DNA of 64,000 bases, taken from Sulfurihydrogenibium azorense Az-Fu1. GTDB lineage: Bacteria > Aquificota > Aquificia > Aquificales > Hydrogenothermaceae. Shown one piece after another: positions 54,347 through 63,667 of the stretch. The notes under the pieces were generated by a model, which saw only the letters and a program-made list of their open reading frames with translations, searched no databases and had not been told where the DNA came from. A program made the translations under genes and the position numbers. Location: NCBI RefSeq assembly GCF_000021545.1, contig NC_012438.1, forward strand, positions 310,001-374,000. Reading direction: 5' to 3'. The stretch's first letter is position 1, and every line of letters begins with the position of its first letter.

Positions 54347-57300
54347 GTTTTTCAGCTTCTTCTTCAGGCATAGGTTTACCAAGAAGATAACCTTGAAGAT
54401 AATCACAACCTAAATCCCTTAGTATCTTTAACTGTTCTTCTGTCTCTACCCCTTCTGCCAGTGTTTTAACTCCTAACTCTTTTGCAAGGGTTATAATTGC
54501 TTTTACTATAGACCTCGTCTTTAAATCGTCTACAATCTCTTTTGTAAAGGATATATCTATCTTTATCTCATCTATAGGAAGATCTTTTATATACTTTAAC
54601 GAGGAGTACTCTATTCCAAAATCATCAACAGCTATTTTTAAGGCAGTCTCTTTTTTAATTTTACTGAGTAATTCTTTTGTGTCTTCTGGATTTATCATCA
54701 AAACTCTTTCTGTAATTTCCATTATTAGATTAAGGTTAGGGTTTATAGAAGAAAGGTAGTTTATATAATCTTTGTTTTTAAAACTGTTAGCTGAAGCATT
54801 AAAAGATATAGGTACATGCCACTTTCTTGCTTTCTGAGTTATCTCTTGTAAAAGCCATTTTTCATAATCCATTAGGTATTTACTGTTTTCAAGAACATCT
54901 ATAAAAATATTTGGAGTGTATATCTTTCCATCTTTGTCCTTTATTCTAACTAACCCTTCAAACCCTTCTAACTTTAAAGTCTTGGTATTAAAAAATGGTT
55001 GATAGTAGAGGGTAAATAAATTCTCGTTTAATGCTCTTTCTATAAGCTGCTTTGCAAAAGAAATATTTTTAATTTTGTCATCTATCTCTTTGTTAAATAT
55101 TACTACAACGTTTTCTCCTTGTAATTTTGAATGAGCTAAAGCTGTAGAAGCATTTTCATACAGTAATTCTAAACTATCTCCGTCTCTTGGTGCTAAAGCT
55201 ATACCAGCATTAAAAGATACGTTAATTATTTTATCATCATAAAGTATTGGCTCTGAGAAAATGTGATTTAATTTATTAATAAATTGGTTTAGCTGGATAG
55301 CCTCACTTTCTTTGTTTATCTCTATAAAAATTCCAAATTCATCAGCTGCAACCCTTGCTATTAACCCATCAGGAAAAGAAAGGTTAAGTCTACTTGCTAT
55401 TTGTTTTAACACAAAATTTCCAACTTCAAATCCGTAAGTTTTATTTAAAAAAGTAAAATCTTTAATGTCTATTAAAGCTAAAATTCCATCGAGTTTTAAA
55501 CTTTTTAACCTCTCTGATACTATTAAGAAAAATCCTTTTAGGTTCATTAAGTTCGTTAAAGTATCGTGGTTTTCAAGTTTTGATATTTGATGCTGTAATT
55601 CAACCTCTTTTGTAATGTCTGTACCTATTTCTAAATACCTTTTTATATTTGGTGGTATTTCCACTGGATATATTGTTGTTTTTAAATAGAAAAGCTCTCC
55701 GTTCTTTTTCTTATTTACAAATATAGCTGAAAAAGTTTTTCCAGATAGTATTGTTTTGTACAACTCTTCATAAAACTCTCGTGGTTGTATTTCTGATTTG
55801 AAAATTCTTTGATTTTTACCTATAAGCTCTTCTCTTGAGTAGCCAGTTAATTTACATACTGTATCGTTAACATAAGTTATGTTAAAGTTTTCGTCTGTAA
55901 CCAACACCCAAGAATCAGAGTTTTCAATAGCCTTTGATATTATTATATTTTTTCTGATTTCATTTAGTCTTTTTACTACAAACTCTAAATCTTGTTTTAA
56001 CTCTTGTAAAACAGATACAAGTTCTTCGTCAAAAAACTCAGGCTCAGGAGAATACATATTAATTACGTATTTAACTTTTCCACTTTCATCTTTTAAAGGA
56101 ATAGCAGCTGTAGACAAAAAGTTCCTTTCCTTTGTGTACTCTCTCCAAGGTATAAATCTTGGGTCTGTTTGGGTGTTTGATATTATAAAAATATTATCTG
56201 TTCTAAATGCAGTTCCAGTAGGACCTCTTCCGGTTGGCAGATCTTCTCTCCAAGATATTTTGACTTCCTCAAGGTATCCTTTATCTTCTCCGTACTTATA
56301 CAAAACTTTAAAGTATGGATTATCTTCACTTTCTTTGGTGCCAACCCAAACAAATTTAAGTCCTATTTTTTCAACTAAAGCCTTACTTACTTTTTCAAAC
56401 ATATCTTCTTCTGTTAGTGAAAGTGTAATAGCTTGGTTAACTTCTCTCAATAGATGATAAAGTCTTTCGTATTTTTTTTGTTTTGTAATATCAAAAAATA
56501 TCAAAAATCCTGAGTATTTCCCTTTGTACAGGATGGTATTACTGAAAACAGTCAAGATTAAAATTTTTCCACTTTTAGTTACAACCCTAACTTCATTGTG
56601 TGAAGTTTGAAACCTTTCTCCTTTTAATCTTTTCTCTACAATAGGAATTACTTTTTCTCTATCTTTGTCACAGATAAAGTCTAAAATAGATTTTGATAGT
56701 ATTTCCTCTTTTGAATATCCTGAAATCTTAGTTACATAATCGTTAATGTAAACAATCTTTTCTTGATAAATAACAACTCCTACATCATTTATGTTTAATA
56801 TAGCTTTTGCTATGTCGTGTTCTTCCCATCTTTTTACCAGTATGTTAAATCTAATGAAAACTTCTATTGTTCTTATAATATCTTCGTCTGTAGCTTCTTC
56901 TAAAAAATCAAAGGACAATAAAACAGGCTTTACCTTATCGTAAACAGAAGGATGGGACATAAAAAAGTGAGAAGTTTCAAGCATCGTAGAACTAATTATT
57001 TTAACACCTTCTTTATTTTCTATCTGTTCCCAAGTTTGATTATATATTACTCCTAAATCAACTTTACCCTCCTTAACAAGTTCAAAAACTTCCTGCCAAG
57101 TTTTTGTAAGAATTACCTCTACCTCTTCAAAATTATGGTTTAACAAGCCATATGCAGGAGGGTTTGATACAGCTGTTGCAATCTTTACATAACTTTTATT
57201 AAAAACTGATTCATCTCTTCCTATTACAAAGAAGGTATCTTTTTGTCCTTTAAATCTTGCTACGGGTTTATAGCCTTTTTGGTAGAGTTGTATAGCTATT

Positions 57301-57479
57301 TCAGAATTAGCATAGTAAATGTGATGTAATTTAGTATCAAGTAATTCCTTTTCTTCCTCAAAGGATTTAAAAGGTTTAAAATCTATCTTTTCATTAATTT
57401 TTTCTTCAACCTTTTTAATAAAATCTTCCCAAAATTTAAGTCCCTTTTCAGTATCATGAGGACATACAGAAAAGTTCAT
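54327..57479 (-). CDS. PhnD-like/PAS/GAF/PAS/GGDEF/EAL c-di-GMP signalling protein
   Basis: 1050 residues, no signal peptide or membrane helix. Residues 1-225 look like a PhnD-type ligand-binding domain (HHIYYANSEIAIQLYQKGYK, LGVIYNQTWEQI). PAS about 230-340, GAF about 345-505 (TGRGPTGTAFRTDNIFIISN), PAS about 510-630, GGDEF about 640-795, EAL about 805-1045. The GGDEF site reads VAADEFGIF, so cyclase activity is doubtful. EAL residues look mostly kept: FEGLVRI (EGL), MEITERV, AVDDFG, AEGVETEEQL, so a phosphodiesterase is likely. Its promoter has a C9 spacer tract. The putative ligand-binding domain is cytoplasmic, which is unusual. Confidence 0.86.
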   Translation of the reverse strand: MNFSVCPHDTEKGLKFWEDFIKKVEEKINEKIDFKPFKSFEEEKELLDTKLHHIYYANSEIAIQLYQKGYKPVARFKGQKDTFFVIGRDESVFNKSYVKIATAVSNPPAYGLLNHNFEEVEVILTKTWQEVFELVKEGKVDLGVIYNQTWEQIENKEGVKIISSTMLETSHFFMSHPSVYDKVKPVLLSFDFLEEATDEDIIRTIEVFIRFNILVKRWEEHDIAKAILNINDVGVVIYQEKIVYINDYVTKISGYSKEEILSKSILDFICDKDREKVIPIVEKRLKGERFQTSHNEVRVVTKSGKILILTVFSNTILYKGKYSGFLIFFDITKQKKYERLYHLLREVNQAITLSLTEEDMFEKVSKALVEKIGLKFVWVGTKESEDNPYFKVLYKYGEDKGYLEEVKISWREDLPTGRGPTGTAFRTDNIFIISNTQTDPRFIPWREYTKERNFLSTAAIPLKDESGKVKYVINMYSPEPEFFDEELVSVLQELKQDLEFVVKRLNEIRKNIIISKAIENSDSWVLVTDENFNITYVNDTVCKLTGYSREELIGKNQRIFKSEIQPREFYEELYKTILSGKTFSAIFVNKKKNGELFYLKTTIYPVEIPPNIKRYLEIGTDITKEVELQHQISKLENHDTLTNLMNLKGFFLIVSERLKSLKLDGILALIDIKDFTFLNKTYGFEVGNFVLKQIASRLNLSFPDGLIARVAADEFGIFIEINKESEAIQLNQFINKLNHIFSEPILYDDKIINVSFNAGIALAPRDGDSLELLYENASTALAHSKLQGENVVVIFNKEIDDKIKNISFAKQLIERALNENLFTLYYQPFFNTKTLKLEGFEGLVRIKDKDGKIYTPNIFIDVLENSKYLMDYEKWLLQEITQKARKWHVPISFNASANSFKNKDYINYLSSINPNLNLIMEITERVLMINPEDTKELLSKIKKETALKIAVDDFGIEYSSLKYIKDLPIDEIKIDISFTKEIVDDLKTRSIVKAIITLAKELGVKTLAEGVETEEQLKILRDLGCDYLQGYLLGKPMPEEEAEKLISNQG

Positions 57480-57508
57480 TTATTTTCCCCCTAAATTTTC
57501 ACAATATT

Positions 57509-57537
57509 ATTATACAAGTGGGGGGGGGTGTAATCAA
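57509..57537 (-). promoter_or_regulatory. Sigma-70 promoter with a C9 homopolymer in the spacer
   Basis: On the minus strand, TTGATT (57532-57537) and TATAAT (57509-57514) are exactly 17 bases apart, and nine of the spacer bases are an uninterrupted run of C (G run at 57520-57528 on the plus strand). A gain or loss of one C would move the spacer to 18 or 16. The -10 box ends 30 bases before the ATG of the GGDEF/EAL gene. Confidence 0.7.
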
Positions 57538-57556
57538 GTATTTTAATTTTAATAAT
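57533..57556 (+). repeat. Left 24-bp direct repeat flanking the IS982/IS5-like element
   Basis: Begins ATCAAGTATT and is identical over 24 bases to 58521-58544. Most simply a long target-site duplication. Confidence 0.9.
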
Positions 57557-57583
57557 ACGTTGAGTGAGAAATTAATGCCATAA

Positions 57584-58420
57584 TTAAACCTCACAGTACC
57601 TGAAAAAGCTATAACCTATTGCATAAGCATACAAATATGAAAGAAGCGTTATACCTTTTCTCCATCTGCTAAGAGCGTTAAATTGTTTTAACCTTGAAAA
57701 TACGCTCTCAATAATCTGCCTTTGAGCTTTATCTTCTTTTGTCTCACATACGATAACATTCTCACATCCTCTATAGCCTTTGTCTCCTATTACTTCAAAA
57801 AGGCTTATAAGTCTTTTAAACCAAATACTAGTTTTTGCTCTTAACCTAAAAGATTTAACTTCATGATAACTTGCTGGATGAAACCAAATGTCATAAACTC
57901 TTCCCTTTGTATCACAAATTATCATAACAAGCACTCCATAGTATATCTCTTCAAATTTTACTCTTTTTTTGTAGTGTTGACTGTATAGATTTCTTTTTCT
58001 TCTTACCCAAAACTTCTTTCCATTAAATCTCTTTATTCTCTGGGTTTTTGCTCTGTTTACATTAGCTACTGGAAGTATTGTACCATCTACTATAAGCCTT
58101 GGTTTTTTATTAGATACCAAAACTTCTATAATTACAGACAGTATTCTCATTTGTAGATATATTCTAAGCAGTTCGTATATTCTTTTAATTCTTGATTTTC
58201 TGAATATGTGATAAGACTTTATAGAGTCATCAATAAATTGTCTTGCTATTTTCAAAACAGGCATTCCAGTTATGTATGATAAGATGAAAACTGCTGCTAT
58301 TTCTTCATCGGTAATTTTTGGTTTTCTACCAGCATTAGATTTAGCTGTATTCTTATAAAAAGAAACTTTAAATGATTGAAAATTTTTGAGAAGTATGTTA
58401 TAAAACTTTTCCAGTTGCAT
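57584..58420 (-). CDS. DDE transposase, IS982/IS5-like
   Basis: About 278 residues. The N-terminal region GRKPKITDEEIAAVFILSYI is followed by the catalytic core: first Asp in RLIVDGTILPVANVNRAK, second in VIGDKGYRGCENVI, and Glu in QRQIIESVFSRLKQFNALSR. Short spacing between the second Asp and the Glu. I chose ATG 58420 with GGGAGGT upstream. The family is judged from motif layout: IS982 fits best, other IS5-group members are possible. Confidence 0.85.
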   Translation of the reverse strand: MQLEKFYNILLKNFQSFKVSFYKNTAKSNAGRKPKITDEEIAAVFILSYITGMPVLKIARQFIDDSIKSYHIFRKSRIKRIYELLRIYLQMRILSVIIEVLVSNKKPRLIVDGTILPVANVNRAKTQRIKRFNGKKFWVRRKRNLYSQHYKKRVKFEEIYYGVLVMIICDTKGRVYDIWFHPASYHEVKSFRLRAKTSIWFKRLISLFEVIGDKGYRGCENVIVCETKEDKAQRQIIESVFSRLKQFNALSRWRKGITLLSYLYAYAIGYSFFRYCEV

Positions 58421-58431
58421 TTTTTGACCTC

Positions 58432-58473
58432 CCAAAAGTAGTTTGGGTATATTATAACCCGAGCTACTTTTGG
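58432..58473 (-). promoter_or_regulatory. Hairpin with internal promoter at the transposase start
   Basis: Perfect 10-bp arms CCAAAAGTAG (58432-58441) and CTACTTTTGG (58464-58473), with an inner GGGT/ACCC stem. A minus-strand TATAAT lies in the loop (58451-58456). The lower arm touches the transposase ribosome site (58427-58433). Read-through RNA could fold and hide that site, while RNA started in the loop could not. Confidence 0.5.
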
Positions 58474-58520
58474 CTTTTTATTAGAAATAAAATTGAAAAA
58501 ATGAATTTCTCACTCAAGGT

Positions 58521-58544
58521 ATCAAGTATTTTAATTTTAATAAT
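58521..58544 (+). repeat. Right 24-bp direct repeat flanking the IS982/IS5-like element
   Basis: Exact copy of 57533-57556, beginning directly at the end of the element. Confidence 0.9.
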
Positions 58545-58661
58545 TTTAAGACAAACCAAGACAGGTAGTAAAAATTAAAGCCAAAATAAAAGAGAATTTA
58601 GGCTTGTTTGTTTTATGTTCTTGTTTTTGAATTGGAAATTAGGGTTTATTTTAAATAAAAT

Positions 58662-58682
58662 AAGGCAGCGGGGAGCTGCCTT
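58662..58682 (-). terminator. Terminator of the coiled-coil lipoprotein gene
   Basis: Perfect 8-bp stem AAGGCAGC/GCTGCCTT with a five-base loop, eight bases beyond the stop codon on the minus strand and followed there by a T-rich run. The preceding 117 bases back to the IS repeat hold no gene that I can see. Confidence 0.85.
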
Positions 58683-58689
58683 TTAAGAA

Positions 58690-59061
58690 CTATTTTCTCA
58701 TAGATTTTTCTACTTCTTTCTCCATATGAGTAGTTTGCTTGCTTACTTTTTCTTTTAACTCGTCAACATCTTTTTCAAGTTTGTTAATTCTGTCAGTGCA
58801 AGCTGTTGGGCAAGTGTTTTTGAGGTTGTTTACTTCAGTTTCTAAAGCAGATACTTTTGAAGCTAAACCAGCATCTGTTTTAGGAGCTGCTTTCAATGCT
58901 GCAACTTCTTTTTCTAATGCAGATAGTTTAGCGTCTACACTGTTTACTTTTTCAGAAACTGATGCTACCTGCTGATCTACGTAATCCTTTGTTGCATAGT
59001 TTGCACAGCTTGCAAGGAATAAAGATCCTGCTGCTACTGTTAAAGCTACTACTTTTTTCAT
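58690..59061 (-). CDS. Small coiled-coil lipoprotein (Lpp-like)
   Basis: 123 residues. Signal peptide with lipobox LASC (Cys at about residue 19), then YATKDYVDQQVASVSEKVNS and heptad repeats to the end, interrupted by TCPTACTDR with two extra cysteines. It resembles Lpp or Pal-associated coiled-coil lipoproteins that link or space the envelope. It has a strong promoter, a GGAGG ribosome site and a strong terminator, all marks of an abundant single-gene transcript. The C-terminus ends SMRK, with a final Lys as in Lpp, where that Lys is bonded to peptidoglycan; similarity here is only suggestive. Confidence 0.78.
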   Translation of the reverse strand: MKKVVALTVAAGSLFLASCANYATKDYVDQQVASVSEKVNSVDAKLSALEKEVAALKAAPKTDAGLASKVSALETEVNNLKNTCPTACTDRINKLEKDVDELKEKVSKQTTHMEKEVEKSMRK

Positions 59062-59098
59062 GATGATACCTCCTATATAAAGTTATTTATCAATTTTA

Positions 59099-59127
59099 AG
59101 TATAGACTTAAAATGCAGTCTTGTCAA
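59099..59127 (-). promoter_or_regulatory. Strong promoter of the coiled-coil lipoprotein gene
   Basis: Minus strand TTGACA (59122-59127) and TATACT (59099-59104), spacing exactly 17. A full-consensus -35 box. Confidence 0.8.
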
Positions 59128-59228
59128 TTTAAATTTTCTTAATCTTTTGTTAAAATTTTTATAGCAAAATCTATGCCAGTTTAAAAGATTGTACTATCTT
59201 AATCTTTGTAAATATATTCTTTTGCATT

Positions 59229-59244
59229 TTTGCAAAATTGCAAA
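59229..59244 (+). promoter_or_regulatory. 7-2-7 palindrome upstream of glcD
   Basis: TTTGCAA-AA-TTGCAAA, a perfect inverted repeat in the 259-base gap before glcD, with a further TTTTGCA half-site just before it. A regulator-binding site is plausible. The rest of the gap holds the lipoprotein promoter and A+T-rich sequence. Confidence 0.4.
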
Positions 59245-59320
59245 GATGATTTTTTTTATTGTAATTTTTAAAAAAAGGAGTTTTAATATATCTTAGTAAT
59301 TTTAATCAAGAGGTAAAAGA

Positions 59321-60727
59321 ATGTTTAAAATAAAACCAGTTGAAAAAATACCTGTACCAGAAAATGTTAAAAGATACTTAAAAGAAGCTATTGGAGAGCA
59401 TAAAGTATTAGACGATGAGATGGATAGGATGCTTTACTCCTACGATGCAACAAGACTTAGCGTTCCTCCAGATGTGGTAGTTATTCCGGAAAGTGAAGAA
59501 GATGTTCAGAAAGTTGTAAAGATATGTTATGAAAATGATATTCCTATAACACCACGGGGAGCTGGTTCTGGATACACGGGAGGTTCTATTCCTGTTAAAG
59601 GTGGTGTTTTAATATCTTTTGAGAAGATGGATAAAATCCTTTGGATTGATGAAGATAACGCAGTTGCCAAAGTTCAACCCGGAGTAATAACCTATAAACT
59701 CCAGCAAGCTGTGGAAAAAAGAGGCCTTTTTTATCCGCCAGACCCTGCAAGTTATAAGTTCTGTACCTTAGGGGGAAATGTTGCAGAAAACGCAGGTGGT
59801 CCAAGGTGTGTTAAGTATGGAGTCACTAGAGAGTATATAATGGAGCTTGATACTGTTATATACACAGGAGATATAATACACACTGGAAGAATAACTTTAA
59901 AAGATGTTGCAGGGTATGACATTACAAGACTTTTAATAGGAAGTGAGGGAACTTTAGGAATATTTACAGGAATAACTGTAAAACTTATTCCAAAGCCAAA
60001 GGCTAAAAAAACGGTAAAAGCTGTGTATATGGATTTAGAGTCCGTTGGTAAAACAGTCAAAGATATATTTAAAGCAGGAATATCTCCATCTGCACTGGAG
60101 TTTATGGACAAACTTGCAATAAATGCAGTTGAAGATTTTGGACATTTTGGACTTCCAAGGGATGCAGAAGTAATACTACTGATAGAAGTTGATGGTCATC
60201 CTAAAGCGTTAGAAGATGAGATAACAGAAGTAGCAAGAATCTGTGAGCAAAACGGTGCAAAAGTTGAGATAGCTAAAACAGACAGGGAAGCTGAAAAACT
60301 TTGGGAAGCAAGAAGATCTTTATCTCCTGCAGTTGCAAAACTAGGTAGAACAAAGATAAACGAAGATATAGTATTCCCAAGAAGCTACCTTCCCGAAGCT
60401 CTACCAAGACTTAGAGAGATAGGTAAAAAGTATAATCTAAAGATGGTTAACTTTGGACATATAGGAGATGGAAACGTCCATGCAAACTTTATGATAAACG
60501 GTTTAGACCCTGATGAGGTAGCAAGGGCAGAGAAAGCTGTTGAAGAGGTTTTTGAACTTGCGTTGTCTTACAGAGGATCTATAACAGGGGAACACGGTGT
60601 AGGAATAACAAAAGCAGAGTTTATGAGAAAACAGTTTTCACCACAAGAGATGGAGATAATGAGAAAGATAAAAAGAGTCTGGGATCCAAAGAACCTTATA
60701 AACCCGGGTAAAATGGATTTAGATTAA
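59321..60727 (+). CDS. glcD: FAD-linked oxidase, GlcD family (glycolate/lactate dehydrogenase-type)
   Basis: 468 residues, oxidising a 2-hydroxyacid such as glycolate or D-lactate. FAD-binding PCMH domain: PRGAGSGYTGGSIPVKGGV, LGGNVAENAGGPRCVKYGVT and LIGSEGTLGIFTGITVKLIP. C-terminal substrate domain: NFGHIGDGNVHANF and GSITGEHGVG, ending LINPGKMD. glcE and glcF are not adjacent, so the physiological electron partner and substrate are uncertain. Confidence 0.88.
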   Translation: MFKIKPVEKIPVPENVKRYLKEAIGEHKVLDDEMDRMLYSYDATRLSVPPDVVVIPESEEDVQKVVKICYENDIPITPRGAGSGYTGGSIPVKGGVLISFEKMDKILWIDEDNAVAKVQPGVITYKLQQAVEKRGLFYPPDPASYKFCTLGGNVAENAGGPRCVKYGVTREYIMELDTVIYTGDIIHTGRITLKDVAGYDITRLLIGSEGTLGIFTGITVKLIPKPKAKKTVKAVYMDLESVGKTVKDIFKAGISPSALEFMDKLAINAVEDFGHFGLPRDAEVILLIEVDGHPKALEDEITEVARICEQNGAKVEIAKTDREAEKLWEARRSLSPAVAKLGRTKINEDIVFPRSYLPEALPRLREIGKKYNLKMVNFGHIGDGNVHANFMINGLDPDEVARAEKAVEEVFELALSYRGSITGEHGVGITKAEFMRKQFSPQEMEIMRKIKRVWDPKNLINPGKMDLD

Positions 60728-60731
60728 TTTA

Positions 60732-60740
60732 TGGTATAAT
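60732..60740 (+). promoter_or_regulatory. Extended -10 promoter of rpmB
   Basis: TGGTATAAT, a TGn plus perfect -10 box, 37 bases before the rpmB start. No clear -35 box. Confidence 0.55.
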
Positions 60741-60777
60741 ATTTCTTTCTAAAATTTGATCGAGGAGGATTTGAGAT

Positions 60778-60969
60778 ATGGCTGTTTGTCAAGTATGCGG
60801 AAAAAAGACAGTGTTTGGTAATACTGTAGCTCACTCAGCAACTACAGAAAGAAGAACATGGAAACCAAACCTAAGAAGAGTTAGAGTTATTTTAGAAGAT
60901 GGGTCTACAAAAAGAATTTACGTCTGTGCTAAATGCTTAAAAGCCGGAAAAGTTAAAAAAGCAGTTTAA
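60778..60969 (+). CDS. rpmB: 50S ribosomal protein L28
   Basis: 63 residues. CQVCGKKTVFGNTVAHSATT, then RTWKPNLRRVRV and IYVCAKCLKAGKVKK. Cysteine pairs at both ends form the zinc-binding version of L28. GAGGAGG ribosome site. Followed by a hairpin terminator, so it is transcribed alone. Confidence 0.97.
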   Translation: MAVCQVCGKKTVFGNTVAHSATTERRTWKPNLRRVRVILEDGSTKRIYVCAKCLKAGKVKKAV

Positions 60970-60978
60970 ATCTATATA

Positions 60979-60999
60979 AAGCAGGGTAAACCCCTGCTT
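60979..60999 (+). terminator. Terminator of rpmB
   Basis: 8-bp stem AAGCAGGG/CCCTGCTT directly after the rpmB stop, followed by a short T-rich tail. Confidence 0.75.
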
Positions 61000-61010
61000 A
61001 TTCTAATTAA

Positions 61011-61664
61011 GTGAACTTGAATATAAAAAAAATAAAAACCGATTTATTACTAAAACATCTATTCAAAAACCCAGCCACAAAACTCATAGAGATAATACTC
61101 GGCAAAAAAGTAAACTGGCAGCTCCTTCAAGATACTGACCTTAAAATAGTTAAAAATAGAGAAGCTGACTTGGTTGTTAAGTTAGAAGACAATACCATTT
61201 TACACATAGAGATACAAAGCACAAACGACCCTTCTATGCCATATAGAATGTTTGAGTATTTTTATCTTATCACTGACAAGTATAAACCAATTCTTGAAAT
61301 AAGTAAAATAAGGAATAATATAGAGGAAGAGATAAAGAGGTACATAAAGCAGGAGGATTTTGAGATGCCAATTACAATAGAGTGGACGAGGGAAGAGATA
61401 GAAAGTTATCCGGTGTTAAGAGATGTTTTAAAGATTGGGAGAGATGAAGGTTTTAAGGAAGGATTACAACAAGGACTACAAGAAGGACTACAGCAAGGTT
61501 TAATAGAAGGATTAAGACAGAGTGTGATTGATGCTATAGAGCAGAAATTTGGTCATGTAGAAGATGATGTTATAGAGAAGATAAATCAAATATCTGATAT
61601 TAACTATTTGAGAGAACTACTTAGAAAAGTTATTTTTGCAAATAGTTTAAATGATATACTTTAA
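61011..61664 (+). CDS. Rpn/YhgA-like PD-(D/E)XK nuclease-family protein, apparently shortened in the middle
   Basis: 217 residues from a GTG start without a clear ribosome site. N-terminal LLLKHLFKNPATKLIEIILG, then the nuclease core DLVVKLEDNTILHIEIQSTND (Asp, Glu-x-Gln). The C-terminal tail has the tell-tale GLQQGLQEGLQQGLIEGL repeats of the Rpn transposase-like family. Relatives are about 290 residues; here DKYKPILEIS runs straight into a C-terminal helical region, so about 70 residues of the middle seem to be missing. Base use switches from C-rich to G-rich across the gene, as in the IS481 transposase. Members are linked to recombination and mobile elements. Confidence 0.68.
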   Translation: MNLNIKKIKTDLLLKHLFKNPATKLIEIILGKKVNWQLLQDTDLKIVKNREADLVVKLEDNTILHIEIQSTNDPSMPYRMFEYFYLITDKYKPILEISKIRNNIEEEIKRYIKQEDFEMPITIEWTREEIESYPVLRDVLKIGRDEGFKEGLQQGLQEGLQQGLIEGLRQSVIDAIEQKFGHVEDDVIEKINQISDINYLRELLRKVIFANSLNDIL

Positions 61665-61707
61665 GCAAACGGCATTTCAATAGTAAGCTTAATAACAATA
61701 GGTGTAG

Positions 61708-63659
<1,952 letters not shown>

Positions 63660-63667
<8 letters not shown>

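Larger units (their letters stand above)
57557..58520 (-). mobile_element. IS982/IS5-like insertion sequence, 964 bp
   Basis: Terminal inverted repeats match over ACnTTGAGTGAGAAATT at 57557 and, inverted, ending at 58520. It holds one transposase gene on the minus strand and is bounded by exact 24-bp direct repeats. It lies directly upstream of the C9 promoter. Both ends and the gene are intact, and the perfect flanking repeats suggest a recent insertion. Confidence 0.88.
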
